59,839 bases of DNA from contig DINI01000006.1 in NCBI GenBank assembly GCA_002426755.1, positions 246,318 to 306,156 of the forward strand, in the 5' to 3' direction. Shown here one piece after another: positions 1 to 9,830 of the stretch (the first letter of the stretch is position 1; every line of letters begins with the position of its first letter). Position numbers and translations under genes: made by a program. The DNA comes from Flavobacteriaceae bacterium UBA5544. GTDB taxonomy: Bacteria > Bacteroidota > Bacteroidia > Flavobacteriales > Flavobacteriaceae. The notes below the pieces were generated by a model that had not been told where the DNA came from, searched no databases, and saw nothing but the letters and a program-made list of their open reading frames with translations.

Positions 1-530
1 GGGTCGCGTGGTGCATCAAGACCATTCACTCCTATTGTTGGCGCCAATTTTAAAGGAATTGCCCCAAAATAATTCAACAAATTAAAATGGTTCAAGCCTC
101 TTATGAAATACAATTCAGCCAAAGCTGTATTACGTTCATCCTCTGTCATATCTTCAATGGTCGGCACTTTTGCAATTACATTATTGGCAACATTGATACC
201 ATCGTAGCAAATGGCCCAAATACCTCCTATAGAACCATTTTCCGGCAAAATATTATTGTTGTCCACTTCGGCATATTCAGTTGCTGTGGCATCTACCGGG
301 TGTGACAAGTTATCTGCTGCTAAATCTGAAAAAATGGTATAGGTTCTTCCATAATAACTTAAGCTTTGAAAACTGGCATATGCACCCAAAATACCTCTGT
401 CAATATCTTCTTTGGTCTGAAATGCCTGATCTGCGGGAATCGAGTTTTGTGGTTCGACTTCCAAGGTATTGCAAGACATGACTGTCATCAATACCATACC
501 TATTAGGATTATCTTTTTCATCTTCATCAT
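1..530 (-). CDS. SusD/RagB-family outer-membrane lipoprotein (partial, C-terminus off the left edge)
   Basis: This is the N-terminal part of a SusD-like nutrient-binding lipoprotein, the surface partner of the SusC transporter next to it. The start ATG at 530-528 overlaps the SusC stop codon in an ATGA arrangement, so the two are translationally coupled. The first residues (MMKMKKIILIGMVLMTVMSC) form a lipoprotein signal with the lipobox cysteine at residue 20. Downstream, the text around AFQTKEDIDRGILGAY and the helical run ending in ELYFIRGLNHFNLLNYFG are typical of the N-terminal TPR-like part of SusD proteins. About 176 codons are present; family members are usually 450-600 residues. The substrate cannot be read from this fragment. 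Confidence 0.9.
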   Translation of the reverse strand, partial: MMKMKKIILIGMVLMTVMSCNTLEVEPQNSIPADQAFQTKEDIDRGILGAYASFQSLSYYGRTYTIFSDLAADNLSHPVDATATEYAEVDNNNILPENGSIGGIWAICYDGINVANNVIAKVPTIEDMTEDERNTALAELYFIRGLNHFNLLNYFGAIPLKLAPTIGVNGLDAPRD

Positions 531-3500
531 AATTTTAAATTAACACCTAAAGTGAATGTTTGTGCTTGCGGATAGGTAAAGAAATCGGTACCAATAACCG
601 AATTGTCATCACCCCTGTAATTGACTTCAGGATCTAAACCTGTATATTTTGTAAAAGTGAACAAGTTCTGTACACTGAAATAAAAACGAACACTATTAAA
701 AAAAGTCTTGTTCATCAACTCTTTATTCAGTGTGTAACCCAATGTGACATTTTTAACTCTCAGATATGAGCCATCTTCAATAAATCTTGAAGACACTCTT
801 TTATTTTGTGCTGCTGCCACAGGGTCCAAAGTTGCCCTTGGAATGTCTGTGATGTCACCTGGTTGCTGCCATCTTCTTGTAACTGCTTCCAATTGGTTAT
901 CGCCTCCTTGCAATGATTCAAGAAATAAACGAGAACCATTGAACACATCGTTGCCATAAGAACCCTGAAGGAACACACTTAAATCAAATCCTTTGTAAGA
1001 GAAATTATTGGTCAATCCACCGATAAAATCTGGATGTGGGTTTCCTACAATCGTTCTATCGTCAGAAGTGATGACCCCGTCAAAATTAGTATCTGCATAT
1101 ACAATATCACCAGTAGATGGATCTACACCAAGAGATTCATAACTGTAAAAGATGCCTATTGGTTGACCTTCCATAATTCTGTTGCCACCACGACCTATAT
1201 CATCAATTGGCTGGCCATTGTACAATTCGAGGACCTTATTTCTATTTCCAGAAATATTGAACTGCGTGCTCCAAGTAAAATCACCAACAAAGTTTTGCGA
1301 TGCTACCGAAATCTCGATTCCTTTATTTTCAACTTTCCCAACGTTTTCTGTAATAGATGAAAATCCTGAAGTTGGTGGAAGCGGTCTGCTCAATAACAAG
1401 TCATTGGTTTGTTTGTCATAATAATCTGTCGTTATGGTCAATCGATCATTAAAGAATCCCAAATTAATACCAAGGTTCAACTGTGCGGTACTTTCCCATT
1501 TTAAATCAGGATTTGGGATATTGCTTGGATAAATTGCTGGCTGACCTCCATAAGAACCGTTCCCGTATAACTCTGAAAACAGGAATGGACTGATGTCATC
1601 ATTCCCTGTCAACCCATAACTTGCACGAAGCTTTAAGTCCGAAATGATTTTGCTGTCTTTCAAAAATTCTTCTTCAGCAACCCTCCAAGCAACAGAAGCT
1701 GCCGGGAAAAATCCTGTTCGGTTGTTTTCACCGAATTTTGTAGACGTATCAAATCGGCCTGAAATATCAAACAGATATTTGTTATCGTAATTGTAATTGG
1801 CACGACCTAAATAAGACCTTAAACCTGTATTTGTAGCGCCTGCCGATGCCGAAACAATCGTAGACGCCGCACTGATGTATTGCAGATTGTCATCAGCGTA
1901 GTCTTGACCTCTTATGAATGAAGACCTATATTGATATTGCTCAAAACTGTAACCCGCTAGCAATTCAAATTTATGGTTTCCAAAATCTTGTTTGTATTTC
2001 AAAATATTGTTGGAAACTACATTGGCCACATTGCTATAGGTTTCAAAACCCAATCCGTTGTATTTGGCACCTTGAACTGTTTTTGTATTTTCAAAAGCAT
2101 GCTCCCTAAAGTTTAAAAAATCAACTCCCCATTTGGTCGTGAAGGTTAAACTTGGAAGAATTCTATAATCTAAATAGACATTGGAATTGGTTCTGTATGA
2201 AAAGTTTTGATTGATAGCTTCGTTTGCAATGGAAACCGCATTGGAATATGGTCCTTCTTGATTGTAAGAGCCATCTTCGTTAAATACAGGAAAAATTGCA
2301 GGTGTCGAAATACCATTTGGAAGTGGCCCATGTAAGGTTTGGTCACTTTCTACTCTATCGGTTTTTGCATAGGTCAAACCGATACTTGCACCAATTGTAA
2401 ACTTATCAGAAAGTTCTTGGTCTATATTTATCCGACCGTTTAATCGTTTATAATCGGTACCTATCAAAATTCCTGTTTGTTTGAACAAGGTTCCACCGAT
2501 GTAATATTTAGTTTTTTCAGAACCACCATTGGCTGATAGTTCATAACTGTTGATTGGTGCCGTTCTAAAAATTACATCTTGCCAATCGGTATCAATCGTA
2601 ATGTTATTCATCTGTTCTTCCGTAAATACGGTTGAATTGGTGAGGTCATTACGATATTCCATCCATTGTCTAGCATCGAGCATGTCCAATTGGTTCCAAG
2701 CTCTTTGAACACCTGTATATACGTTTACGTTGACGACTGCTTTTTGTGCTTTCCCGCGCTTGGTGGTAATCAGTACAATTCCGTTGGAGGCTCTTGCTCC
2801 ATAAATTGCCGTGGAAGACGCATCTTTAAGAATACTGATGGATTCGATGTCACTTGGATTTAAATCCGTCAATGCACTGGCCCCTTGTCCGGAATACCCA
2901 ATTTGACCAAAATCGCCAGTGGTAACAGGAATTCCATCAATAATATATAAAGGTTGGCTTGATCCACTAATGGAACTCAAACCTCTAATCCTTACAGACA
3001 TTTCACCACCAGGCGTTCCTGAATTTTGTGACACCTGCACACCTGCTGCCTGACCTTGCAAAATACCATCCACACCAGAAACCGGTAAGTCTTCGATTTC
3101 TTTAGAACTGATAGCTGATACCGAGCCTGTCAATAAGGCTTTCTTTTCTGTACCATAACCAATGACCACCACTTCACTTAATGCCAAATTATCCGCCAGC
3201 ATCTTAATCTCCAAAGTTGTTTTTCCAGCAATATTAACTTCTTGTGTGACAAATCCGAGGTAGGAAATGACCAAGGTTGTAGCATCGTTGGGAACTTTCA
3301 GCTCAAAATTACCATCAAAATCGGTGGTGACACCTTTGGTTGTGCCTTTTACAATGACCGTTGCGCCTGCTAAAGGAACACCCAAATCATCAACTATGGT
3401 TCCTTTGATAGTTCGATCTTGGACTTCATTTTTGAGTGTGGATGCATTTGCTTTGACGGACATGGTCTCTTTGATCACTACCTGTCTGTTGTCAATGACA

Positions 3501-3823
3501 TACGTCAGGTTCGTATTTTCAAAAGCTTTGTCCAAAATTGCCGGAAGGGTTGCCTTTTTCAATTTTAAAGACACCTTGTGATGCATCACATCATCTTTAT
3601 AGAAAAAGATGAATTCGCTCTTGCTTTGGATTTCCTTAAACAATTCCTCTAAAGATATATCGCTCACATTGATATCTATTTTGGTCTGTGCGGCTGTGCT
3701 GTTTGCAAACACCGAACTCAAACCAATAGTCACTAATAATAGGAAGACTCTCATAATATGTAACAAGTAGTATCTAAAAGATTTTATCCTTGGTATGGGA
3801 TAAAGGTTCTCATATTTATTCAT
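527..3823 (-). CDS. SusC/RagA-family TonB-dependent outer-membrane receptor with N-terminal STN signalling domain
   Basis: A TonB-dependent beta-barrel transporter of 1098 residues that imports a ligand captured by SusD. In order it has an N-terminal membrane-targeting segment (residues about 20-45), an STN (secretin/TonB N-terminal) domain at about 48-115 that can contact a FecR anti-sigma factor, a carboxypeptidase-regulatory-like domain at about 137-215 (IKGTIVDDLGVPLAGATVIV), a plug with the SusC hallmark VVVIGYGT, and a long barrel ending in an aromatic/hydrophobic tail. The FecR and ECF sigma genes lie directly upstream in the same orientation, which fits a transport-coupled signalling locus. 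An imperfect hairpin (3880-3905) lies between fecR and this gene. The imported substrate is unknown; no glycan-degrading enzyme is in view. Confidence 0.95.
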   Translation of the reverse strand: MNKYENLYPIPRIKSFRYYLLHIMRVFLLLVTIGLSSVFANSTAAQTKIDINVSDISLEELFKEIQSKSEFIFFYKDDVMHHKVSLKLKKATLPAILDKAFENTNLTYVIDNRQVVIKETMSVKANASTLKNEVQDRTIKGTIVDDLGVPLAGATVIVKGTTKGVTTDFDGNFELKVPNDATTLVISYLGFVTQEVNIAGKTTLEIKMLADNLALSEVVVIGYGTEKKALLTGSVSAISSKEIEDLPVSGVDGILQGQAAGVQVSQNSGTPGGEMSVRIRGLSSISGSSQPLYIIDGIPVTTGDFGQIGYSGQGASALTDLNPSDIESISILKDASSTAIYGARASNGIVLITTKRGKAQKAVVNVNVYTGVQRAWNQLDMLDARQWMEYRNDLTNSTVFTEEQMNNITIDTDWQDVIFRTAPINSYELSANGGSEKTKYYIGGTLFKQTGILIGTDYKRLNGRINIDQELSDKFTIGASIGLTYAKTDRVESDQTLHGPLPNGISTPAIFPVFNEDGSYNQEGPYSNAVSIANEAINQNFSYRTNSNVYLDYRILPSLTFTTKWGVDFLNFREHAFENTKTVQGAKYNGLGFETYSNVANVVSNNILKYKQDFGNHKFELLAGYSFEQYQYRSSFIRGQDYADDNLQYISAASTIVSASAGATNTGLRSYLGRANYNYDNKYLFDISGRFDTSTKFGENNRTGFFPAASVAWRVAEEEFLKDSKIISDLKLRASYGLTGNDDISPFLFSELYGNGSYGGQPAIYPSNIPNPDLKWESTAQLNLGINLGFFNDRLTITTDYYDKQTNDLLLSRPLPPTSGFSSITENVGKVENKGIEISVASQNFVGDFTWSTQFNISGNRNKVLELYNGQPIDDIGRGGNRIMEGQPIGIFYSYESLGVDPSTGDIVYADTNFDGVITSDDRTIVGNPHPDFIGGLTNNFSYKGFDLSVFLQGSYGNDVFNGSRLFLESLQGGDNQLEAVTRRWQQPGDITDIPRATLDPVAAAQNKRVSSRFIEDGSYLRVKNVTLGYTLNKELMNKTFFNSVRFYFSVQNLFTFTKYTGLDPEVNYRGDDNSVIGTDFFTYPQAQTFTLGVNLKL

Positions 3824-3948
3824 AATTTTGTTTTAGTGGTTAATATGACTGTACTCACAGTGGTGTTGATTCTTAATTTCCAGAGGATGTTGGCGCATCT
3901 TCTGGTTTTTTATGGTGTGGGATTTTGTTTCAAATTTTTCAAAGGTTT

Positions 3949-4968
3949 TTAGTTAATATTGAGTTTATTGTTAGTGATGGTATAATCAAATTTTGTGGTT
4001 TCTTGGATGATTTTGATGACATTTTCTACATTGTCCTTTACATCCAAATAACCAGAAAACGTAGTATTTGCAAGCTCTTTGTCATTGATGACGATTTCAA
4101 TGTTGTAGTATCTTGATACTTTTTTCATAATCGATTGCATCGAGTCATTCTTAAAGATGAAAATACCATCTCTCCAGGAGAAATATTTTTCTACCTCCAC
4201 CTTTTTGGTTGAAATTTGTTTATCGGCTCGGTTATAAACGGCCAATGTGTTAGGCTTAATGGCAACACTCCCATTAGAATTTTCCGATCTTGAATTGTTG
4301 TAACTTATTTTGATACTTCCTGTTTTTAGGACGGTGCTTATGGCATCATCATCATGATAGTTGCTGACATTAAATACCGTTCCAAGCACTTCAATCTTTT
4401 GCTCCCCAGATGTCACAATGAACGGATGCGCCTTGTCATGAGCGACTTCAAAGATGCCCTCACCATCGAGATACACTTCTCTCTTTTGTTGCGAAAAAGC
4501 AGCGGGAAACACCAATTTAGAACCTGAATTCAGCCACACTTTGCTCCCGTCGGCCAATTCGATTGAAGAACGTTTTCCATAAGGCACAATTAACGTGTTG
4601 TAAACTATCTTTTGATCTTTGAGCGTTTTTTGGTTTACCGATTGAGAGTTTCCAATAGTCACCTCTTCTCCTGTATTGGAATAGGAAATCGATGCATCTT
4701 CTTCTGCTATAGTGACGTTTTGGTCATCACCCAAAATCAGCTGTATTTGATTAGGAATATTTCTGTCTTCAAGTGTCTTTACATAGGTGTCTATAGGTGA
4801 CACTTGATGGGTGGCATCTTGAAATTCAATAACTACAAAGAACCCAAGAATACATGTGGCTGCCAAACCCAGTCCATATTTCAAGTAACGCTTGCGTTGT
4901 ATATATTTTGAAACCGACAGCGAAATTTTATCCCGTAACTGTTTTTTCTCTTTGTCTGTAATATTCAT
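3949..4968 (-). CDS. FecR-family anti-sigma factor
   Basis: A 339-residue inner-membrane anti-sigma factor. Residues 1-30 are basic and cytoplasmic, a single membrane helix follows (about 31-48, YLKYGLGLAATCILGFFVVI), then a periplasmic FecR domain (about 125-225; YGKRSSIELADGSKVWLNSG and the VLGTVFNV motif) and a C-terminal DUF4974 domain (about 260-337). In this family the periplasmic part senses the STN domain of the partner SusC receptor and the cytoplasmic part holds or activates the ECF sigma factor. The gene sits between the sigma factor and SusC genes, all on the minus strand, as expected for a three-part cell-surface signalling unit. Confidence 0.93.
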   Translation of the reverse strand: MNITDKEKKQLRDKISLSVSKYIQRKRYLKYGLGLAATCILGFFVVIEFQDATHQVSPIDTYVKTLEDRNIPNQIQLILGDDQNVTIAEEDASISYSNTGEEVTIGNSQSVNQKTLKDQKIVYNTLIVPYGKRSSIELADGSKVWLNSGSKLVFPAAFSQQKREVYLDGEGIFEVAHDKAHPFIVTSGEQKIEVLGTVFNVSNYHDDDAISTVLKTGSIKISYNNSRSENSNGSVAIKPNTLAVYNRADKQISTKKVEVEKYFSWRDGIFIFKNDSMQSIMKKVSRYYNIEIVINDKELANTTFSGYLDVKDNVENVIKIIQETTKFDYTITNNKLNIN

Positions 4969-5083
4969 TCCTTATGGCTAAATCATGGCCTTAACTGCAT
5001 TGTCTCGGCTGAAAAGATATGTCACAAGAACATACCCTGTTTACAGACATAAGCCAGGAAATGTCATTTTATAGACAATTTTT

Positions 5084-5671
5084 TTAAAGAAAAATAAAAT
5101 AAAGAAGTACAAGTATGGTCAAACTGGCACGTAAGACCTTGATAGCTCGATAGATAATGGTTCTAGAAGTTTCAACGGACACATTCATTATTTCCGCGAT
5201 TTCTTCATATTTACGATCTTCATTGAAACGCAGAAAGATACCCTGTTTTTGTTTTTTGCTCAATAAATTAACAGCTTCAGACAATTGATGGGATTTTTCA
5301 TCGAGATATTCCTTTTCCATCAGAATTTCTTCATGTGAAGCTATAGTATTAGTATGACCAGTATTTTCAAAAATGAGGCCATTAGGAATGAATATATTTC
5401 CAGCTTTTGATTCCTTAAGTATTTGGTTTTTGAGAGAACGCAAAAGATAATATTTGACATTATCTGTGTCCGCAAGATTTTTTCGATATCTGTAAAGATT
5501 GAAAAACAAATCATGTATGGCATCCATAATCACTTGTTTTTCTTGTGAAAATTGAGTGCCGTATGAGAACAACTCATCGATAAATTTGTCATACAACATC
5601 CCTAAAGCTTCGGTATTGCCTCGTTTAAGCTTTTGCCATAACACAATATCATTGTCTTGAAGAGGGTGCAA
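5084..5671 (-). CDS. ECF RNA polymerase sigma factor (Bacteroidetes expansion family)
   Basis: A 195-residue sigma-70 family factor with region 2 at about residues 22-90 (GMLYDKFIDELFSYGTQF) and region 4 at about 130-185, where EIAEIMNVSVETSRTIIYRA is the helix-turn-helix. It is expected to drive the susC/susD genes downstream once released by FecR. The C-terminus ends in a strongly hydrophobic stretch (LTILVLLYFIFL), a feature seen in some Bacteroidetes ECF factors that may bring the protein to the membrane. It is the first gene of the sigma-fecR-susC-susD series. Confidence 0.93.
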   Translation of the reverse strand: MHPLQDNDIVLWQKLKRGNTEALGMLYDKFIDELFSYGTQFSQEKQVIMDAIHDLFFNLYRYRKNLADTDNVKYYLLRSLKNQILKESKAGNIFIPNGLIFENTGHTNTIASHEEILMEKEYLDEKSHQLSEAVNLLSKKQKQGIFLRFNEDRKYEEIAEIMNVSVETSRTIIYRAIKVLRASLTILVLLYFIFL

Positions 5672-5831
5672 GCGATATATGGTATTTGATTAGTTGAATA
5701 CTGAATGGTAGTAAATTTAATGATTTTTTAACAAAAAAAGTATAAGAATTTGCTTTTAACATGAAAAGATAACCGCAATCCAACTACGTGACATACGGTA
5801 AGATGTAAGCAAAGCCACATTTCAGGTTTAG

Positions 5832-5903
5832 TAGCTCCACCAGGACTCGAACCTGGATCTAAAGTTTAGGAAACTTTTGTTCTATCCCTTGAACTATGGA
5901 GCC
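5832..5903 (-). tRNA. tRNA-Arg (anticodon CCT)
   Basis: On the minus strand the 72-nt sequence folds as a cloverleaf: acceptor arms GGCTCCA and TGGAGCT, discriminator A, D-arm with GTTC...GAAC, anticodon stem AAAGT/ACTTT enclosing loop TTCCTAA, and T-arm CAGGT-TCGAGTC-CTGGT. The loop gives anticodon CCT, which reads AGG (arginine). The CCA end is not encoded. It is chromosomal and is not the attachment site of the ICE further right. Confidence 0.93.
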
Positions 5904-6302
5904 TTAAAACAAAAAAGCATCCCAAATTCCGAACGAATCGAAACAAGGAAAGCCTTTCATTGGCAATACCAAACTACAATTTGATATTACTACTTTCCGA
6001 ATGTTACTCCGGAAACAACACAACTATTATTAGTATTTGCCTTTATTTGATGCAAATGTACTTTCTTAATGACACCTGTTAGCTCAAAAACTGAAAGCTG
6101 CACCAGCTTACTATCAAACAGGCTTGCAAAGATATACAAATTTTGAACATGTATCATGTCATTTTATAAAATTGGCCATAAATTATTGATTGAGTTTTTT
6201 GTCCATAAGAATTCAAAACATAGATTCAAATTCTTAATTGATTTAAATCCCATTAGATGAGACAAAAAGTTAAGAAATTATTAATATTTGATTTAAAATA
6301 TT
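5904..6302. other. Intergenic region, no gene seen
   Basis: This AT-rich stretch between the tRNA-Arg gene and the first adhesin gene has no open frame with gene-like features on either strand. It contains the presumed promoter of the minus-strand tRNA and nothing else I can name. The conserved upstream block of the adhesin gene starts just after it. Confidence 0.5.
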
Positions 6303-6360
6303 GTTTTTCAATAGTTTAAATAAGTTTTTTAGCTTTCAAATTTCGGTAAATGTGAAAGGA
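6303..6360 (+). promoter_or_regulatory. Conserved upstream block (copy 1), probable promoter/regulator site
   Basis: A 58-bp block matches 12609-12666 at roughly 45 of 58 positions, with an unbroken identical core TTTTCAAATTTCGGTAAAT apart from one base. Both copies lie 75-130 bp upstream of genes for T9SS-secreted repeat proteins. TAGCTTTC at 6330-6337 resembles the Bacteroidota -7 element (TAnnTTTG) and a T-rich element ends about 20 nt before it. Promoter identity is inference; the conservation is directly visible. Confidence 0.55.
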
Positions 6361-6465
6361 CTCCTCTTTTAATAAGGTAAATGTATTCATACTTTAGACC
6401 TTTCATTACTGAAAATTGAGCAGATTTAACATAACTAAATAATTTATTAATCTAAAACCAAAACA

Positions 6466-9462
6466 ATGAAGAAAATTACCTTTTTATTAATGATGCTTTT
6501 AAGCGTCACCGCCTTCTCCCAAATAGAGATTGTGGAAAATTTCGACACGACTGCAAATAATCAAGCCCCAGCAGGCTGGACAAGCAGTAGCATGGGAGCA
6601 AATAGCTCTTTTGCATGTGGTGGTTCAGGGAAAAGCATTTCCACGTTGGCCGCAGCTGGTACAACTGCTTCGTTAACTACACCTAATTATACGGCTATAT
6701 CAAATGGTACAAATTTGACCGCTAGTTTTTCGTTTAATATTTTTGAACAGGTCAGCCAATTTCCACCACCTTCATTTACTGCTCCTGCAGCTGCTTGGGG
6801 AAGTTTAGTATTGGAATACTCAACTGATGGCGGATCAACATGGACAACTATGACTACAATAGATGATTCCAACTATACTTTTGGAGATATAAACACATGC
6901 CAAGCGACGGCAAGTATTGATGTTGGGACTATTACTGCCGGATCTGACTTTCAAGCACGATTTGTTGTAAATGCTGTGAATGTTGCAGGTTTTAGATTAG
7001 TTGCTCTTATTGACAATGTATCATTTAAACAAGTTGCTACAACAGTTCCAAATTGTGATGCAACTTTATCCAATCCTTTAAATGGTTCAAACACTGCCGA
7101 TACAGATTTAACCTTGACTTGGCAAGCAGCGACTGGTCTAGCAACTGGCTATACTGTTTCTGTTGGAACCACATCTGGTGGTACAGAAGTAGTTAATGCA
7201 GCTACCACTACAGGTACAAGTTACTCTTTGGTTGGTTTAGGTTTGACTTATGAAACTGAATACTTTGTCAATATTGTTCCATTCAACGGTATAGGAAACG
7301 CCACAGGCTGTACAGAAGAAAGTTTTACGACTCGTGTAGCGCCTATTGCTGGTGCAAGCTGTAGTAGTCCATTGGTCATTTCGGCCCTTCCATACTTTGT
7401 TGCTACGGATAACACCGCTAACTACGAAGATAATTATGATTCTAGCCCTTGTAATAACACTTACTTGAGCGGCCCAGATGTGTTTTATCAAATAACCCCG
7501 ACAACGGATGTTTCCATCAATATTGATTTACAGAACATCGTAGGTGATGGTGCCAGTATTCATGTTGTGGAAGGCTGCATCGATGCAGCTACTGAATGTA
7601 TTGCTTATGTTGGAAGTTTTTCTGGAACTTCAAGAAGTCTAGCTGATGTTGTTTTGACTGCTGGCAATACGTATTATATCGTTTTGAGTAGTTCTTCAAA
7701 CACAAGAACTTATAGCTATAGTTTGATTATCACACAAAACAGCTGTATCAATCCTACTTTTGAAGTAGCGCCAGTAGGAGATTGTGATAATGGACAATTT
7801 TCAGCAAATGTTGATGTAACTTATTTGGGAAGCGCCACATCGTTGACTTTATCTGATAACTTTGGTAACTCAAACGCAAATGTTACCTCCACAGGTGTCG
7901 TAAATATGGGGCCATATCCAAGTGGATCAACCGTTAATTTTACATTAACAAATAACCAAGATGGTACCTGTTCGTATGTGGATTCAACATATTTCTATTG
8001 CCCACCTTCAAACGATGATTGTGGTGATAGTATCGCCTTAACCATCAATACTGATGATACGTGTACGATCTTTACTAGTGCAAGCAATGCTGGAGCAACG
8101 CAATCATTGGCAGATCCAACAGCATGTCCAGCAACAAATAACACCAATGATGTTTGGTTTAGTTTCGTGGCAAGCAATTCAACTATAATTTTAGAATACT
8201 TAAATATTACTGAAGCCATTGGTGGTGGAGGAACCATTCAAGCCACAGAATTACTTGAAGGAAACTGTGGATTATTCACAAGTCTTGCTTGTTATGCCGC
8301 AAATTATGTCACTTTTACCGATTTGACCGTGGGCAATACTTATTACATTCGTAATAACACAAGACTAAACGGAGAGTATGCTCAAAATTATGATATCTGT
8401 TTAAAAGAACCACCTGCACCACCTGCCAATGATGATTGCGCAAATGCTGCTACTTTAACTGTGTCAACGGATGATGCTTGCAACAATCAAGTATCAGGAA
8501 CAACAACGGGTGCGACGTTGTCAGCCGACAACTCTTGCGATACTGCTGGCTATGCAGATGTATGGTATGTATTTAACCCAACAGCAACTGGTATTTATGA
8601 GTTTTCATACGAAAGAATAAATACTTCGCCTGTATCCAGCTATGTGATATATGAAGGAACATGTGGGGCATTAACTCAAAAGAGCACATCATGCACCTCA
8701 ACGGCAAATCAAATTGTTACTCTAAACAGTGGCACAAGTTATTACATTATGATACGATCAAGTTTAGCAGGTGCTGGAGTTGATTTTAACTTATGTGTAA
8801 CCCAATTACCGGATGCGGTGGCTAATAATGATTGCTCTACGCCTGCTGTATTGTTAGAATCTACTGATCTCAATGGAAACAATACTATTTCAGGAAACAT
8901 GGACAACTCTTATAACTCACCAGAAAGTTGTGGTTCTTCAATCTATGAAGCTATTTGGTATAGCTTTACTCCAACTTACACTGGGGCTTATAATTTTGAT
9001 TTCACACGTGGTACTGGTAGTGCTTCTTACACCGTTTTCAACACAGACAATTGTGCAAACACATTATCAGATGGTTATATCACTGGTTTTAGCAGCTGTT
9101 ATAATTCAGGTGATAAAACTGGTGAAGTAGTAGCTGGAAATACGTATTTGATTAGTGTACATGCTACGAGTGCTGCAACATTTGAATTGTTTGTATATCC
9201 AGACCCAAGTTTGAGCGTTGAGCAACACAACTTTGAAGCATTCAAATATTACCCAAACCCAGTTGTAAACACATTAACTATCGAAGCTGGAACTCCAATT
9301 TCTAATATTAATGTTTACAATATGTTGGGCCAACAAGTTGAAGCAATTGCTCCAAACAATTTAAAATCCACTATCAATATGAATGGTTTAAATGATGGAG
9401 TTTATTTTGTGACCGTTACTATCAACGACTCACAAAAGACCTTTAAGGTCATCAAGAAATAA
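6466..9462 (+). CDS. T9SS-secreted adhesin-like protein with type A sorting domain
   Basis: A 998-residue exported protein. Residues 1-18 are a signal peptide (MKKITFLLMMLLSVTAFS). An N-terminal region at about 20-190 (NFDTTANNQAPAGW) resembles choice-of-anchor/cleaved-adhesin domains, followed by a fibronectin type III domain (about 200-290). Then come four related Cys-containing beta domains starting near residues 297, 514, 654 and 786, three of them opening with N-D-C plus an A/V-L-T motif. The last 75 residues (YYPNPVVNTLTIEAG ... GLNDGVYFVTV ... KTFKVIKK) are a type A T9SS sorting domain, so the protein is exported by the type IX system and anchored or released at the surface. Its ligand is unknown. 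It is monocistronic, with a strong terminator 45 bp downstream. Confidence 0.88.
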   Translation: MKKITFLLMMLLSVTAFSQIEIVENFDTTANNQAPAGWTSSSMGANSSFACGGSGKSISTLAAAGTTASLTTPNYTAISNGTNLTASFSFNIFEQVSQFPPPSFTAPAAAWGSLVLEYSTDGGSTWTTMTTIDDSNYTFGDINTCQATASIDVGTITAGSDFQARFVVNAVNVAGFRLVALIDNVSFKQVATTVPNCDATLSNPLNGSNTADTDLTLTWQAATGLATGYTVSVGTTSGGTEVVNAATTTGTSYSLVGLGLTYETEYFVNIVPFNGIGNATGCTEESFTTRVAPIAGASCSSPLVISALPYFVATDNTANYEDNYDSSPCNNTYLSGPDVFYQITPTTDVSINIDLQNIVGDGASIHVVEGCIDAATECIAYVGSFSGTSRSLADVVLTAGNTYYIVLSSSSNTRTYSYSLIITQNSCINPTFEVAPVGDCDNGQFSANVDVTYLGSATSLTLSDNFGNSNANVTSTGVVNMGPYPSGSTVNFTLTNNQDGTCSYVDSTYFYCPPSNDDCGDSIALTINTDDTCTIFTSASNAGATQSLADPTACPATNNTNDVWFSFVASNSTIILEYLNITEAIGGGGTIQATELLEGNCGLFTSLACYAANYVTFTDLTVGNTYYIRNNTRLNGEYAQNYDICLKEPPAPPANDDCANAATLTVSTDDACNNQVSGTTTGATLSADNSCDTAGYADVWYVFNPTATGIYEFSYERINTSPVSSYVIYEGTCGALTQKSTSCTSTANQIVTLNSGTSYYIMIRSSLAGAGVDFNLCVTQLPDAVANNDCSTPAVLLESTDLNGNNTISGNMDNSYNSPESCGSSIYEAIWYSFTPTYTGAYNFDFTRGTGSASYTVFNTDNCANTLSDGYITGFSSCYNSGDKTGEVVAGNTYLISVHATSAATFELFVYPDPSLSVEQHNFEAFKYYPNPVVNTLTIEAGTPISNINVYNMLGQQVEAIAPNNLKSTINMNGLNDGVYFVTVTINDSQKTFKVIKK

Positions 9463-9507
9463 ATGATTTTTTTTCTTATTTAATTATTTTTTAATAGCAT
9501 TTTTTAG

Positions 9508-9547
9508 ACTTGGGCAACAAATTTAACTGTTGTCCAAGTTTTTTTTA
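9508..9547 (+). terminator. Rho-independent terminator of the 998-aa adhesin gene
   Basis: A 12-bp stem ACTTGGGCAACA / TGTTGTCCAAGT with one G-T pair and an 8-nt loop is followed by a run of eight T. Confidence 0.9.
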
Positions 9548-9830
9548 TAACTACTCGAAAGTGAAATGATTAGTTTCATTTTCAACACTATGTTGAGCAG
9601 GTTTATTTCTTCCTAAACAAATTCAATAACTTATATTGTTTGAAAATAGCTTCAAACACACCAAACTTCAACTACAAATTCTTTTTACAAAGTTTAGTAT
9701 CTTTACTTATTTAAGTTATCTTCATATCAATTAATTTTATTAATTATTAGATATTAGATTTTATTTACAGCCCAAAACTGCTTTGTTAAATAGGGTTTTA
9801 TATTAAAAAATACTAAACCGTTTTGCAAAT
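9548..9830. other. Intergenic region upstream of the TPR/AraC gene
   Basis: AT-rich spacer with no coding features. It must hold the promoter of the TPR-AraC pair; TATCTTTA at 9698-9705 is a possible -7 element but I see no convincing partner upstream. The 58-bp block found before the two adhesin genes is absent here. Confidence 0.45.

Noticed and set aside
744..959. Open frames opposite the SusC gene
   Set aside because: They are antisense shadows of a well-supported gene, without family features or ribosome sites. The same holds for the many short frames opposite or inside the T9SS and tra genes.
3880..3905. Hairpin between fecR and susC as a terminator
   Set aside because: In the direction of transcription it has a mismatch and no T-run, so it should not stop transcription; it may be a processing or stability element.
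5832..5903. tRNA-Arg as the ICE attachment site
   Set aside because: It is complete, 21 kb from the mobile genes, and its T-arm differs from the fragment at 27109-27130.
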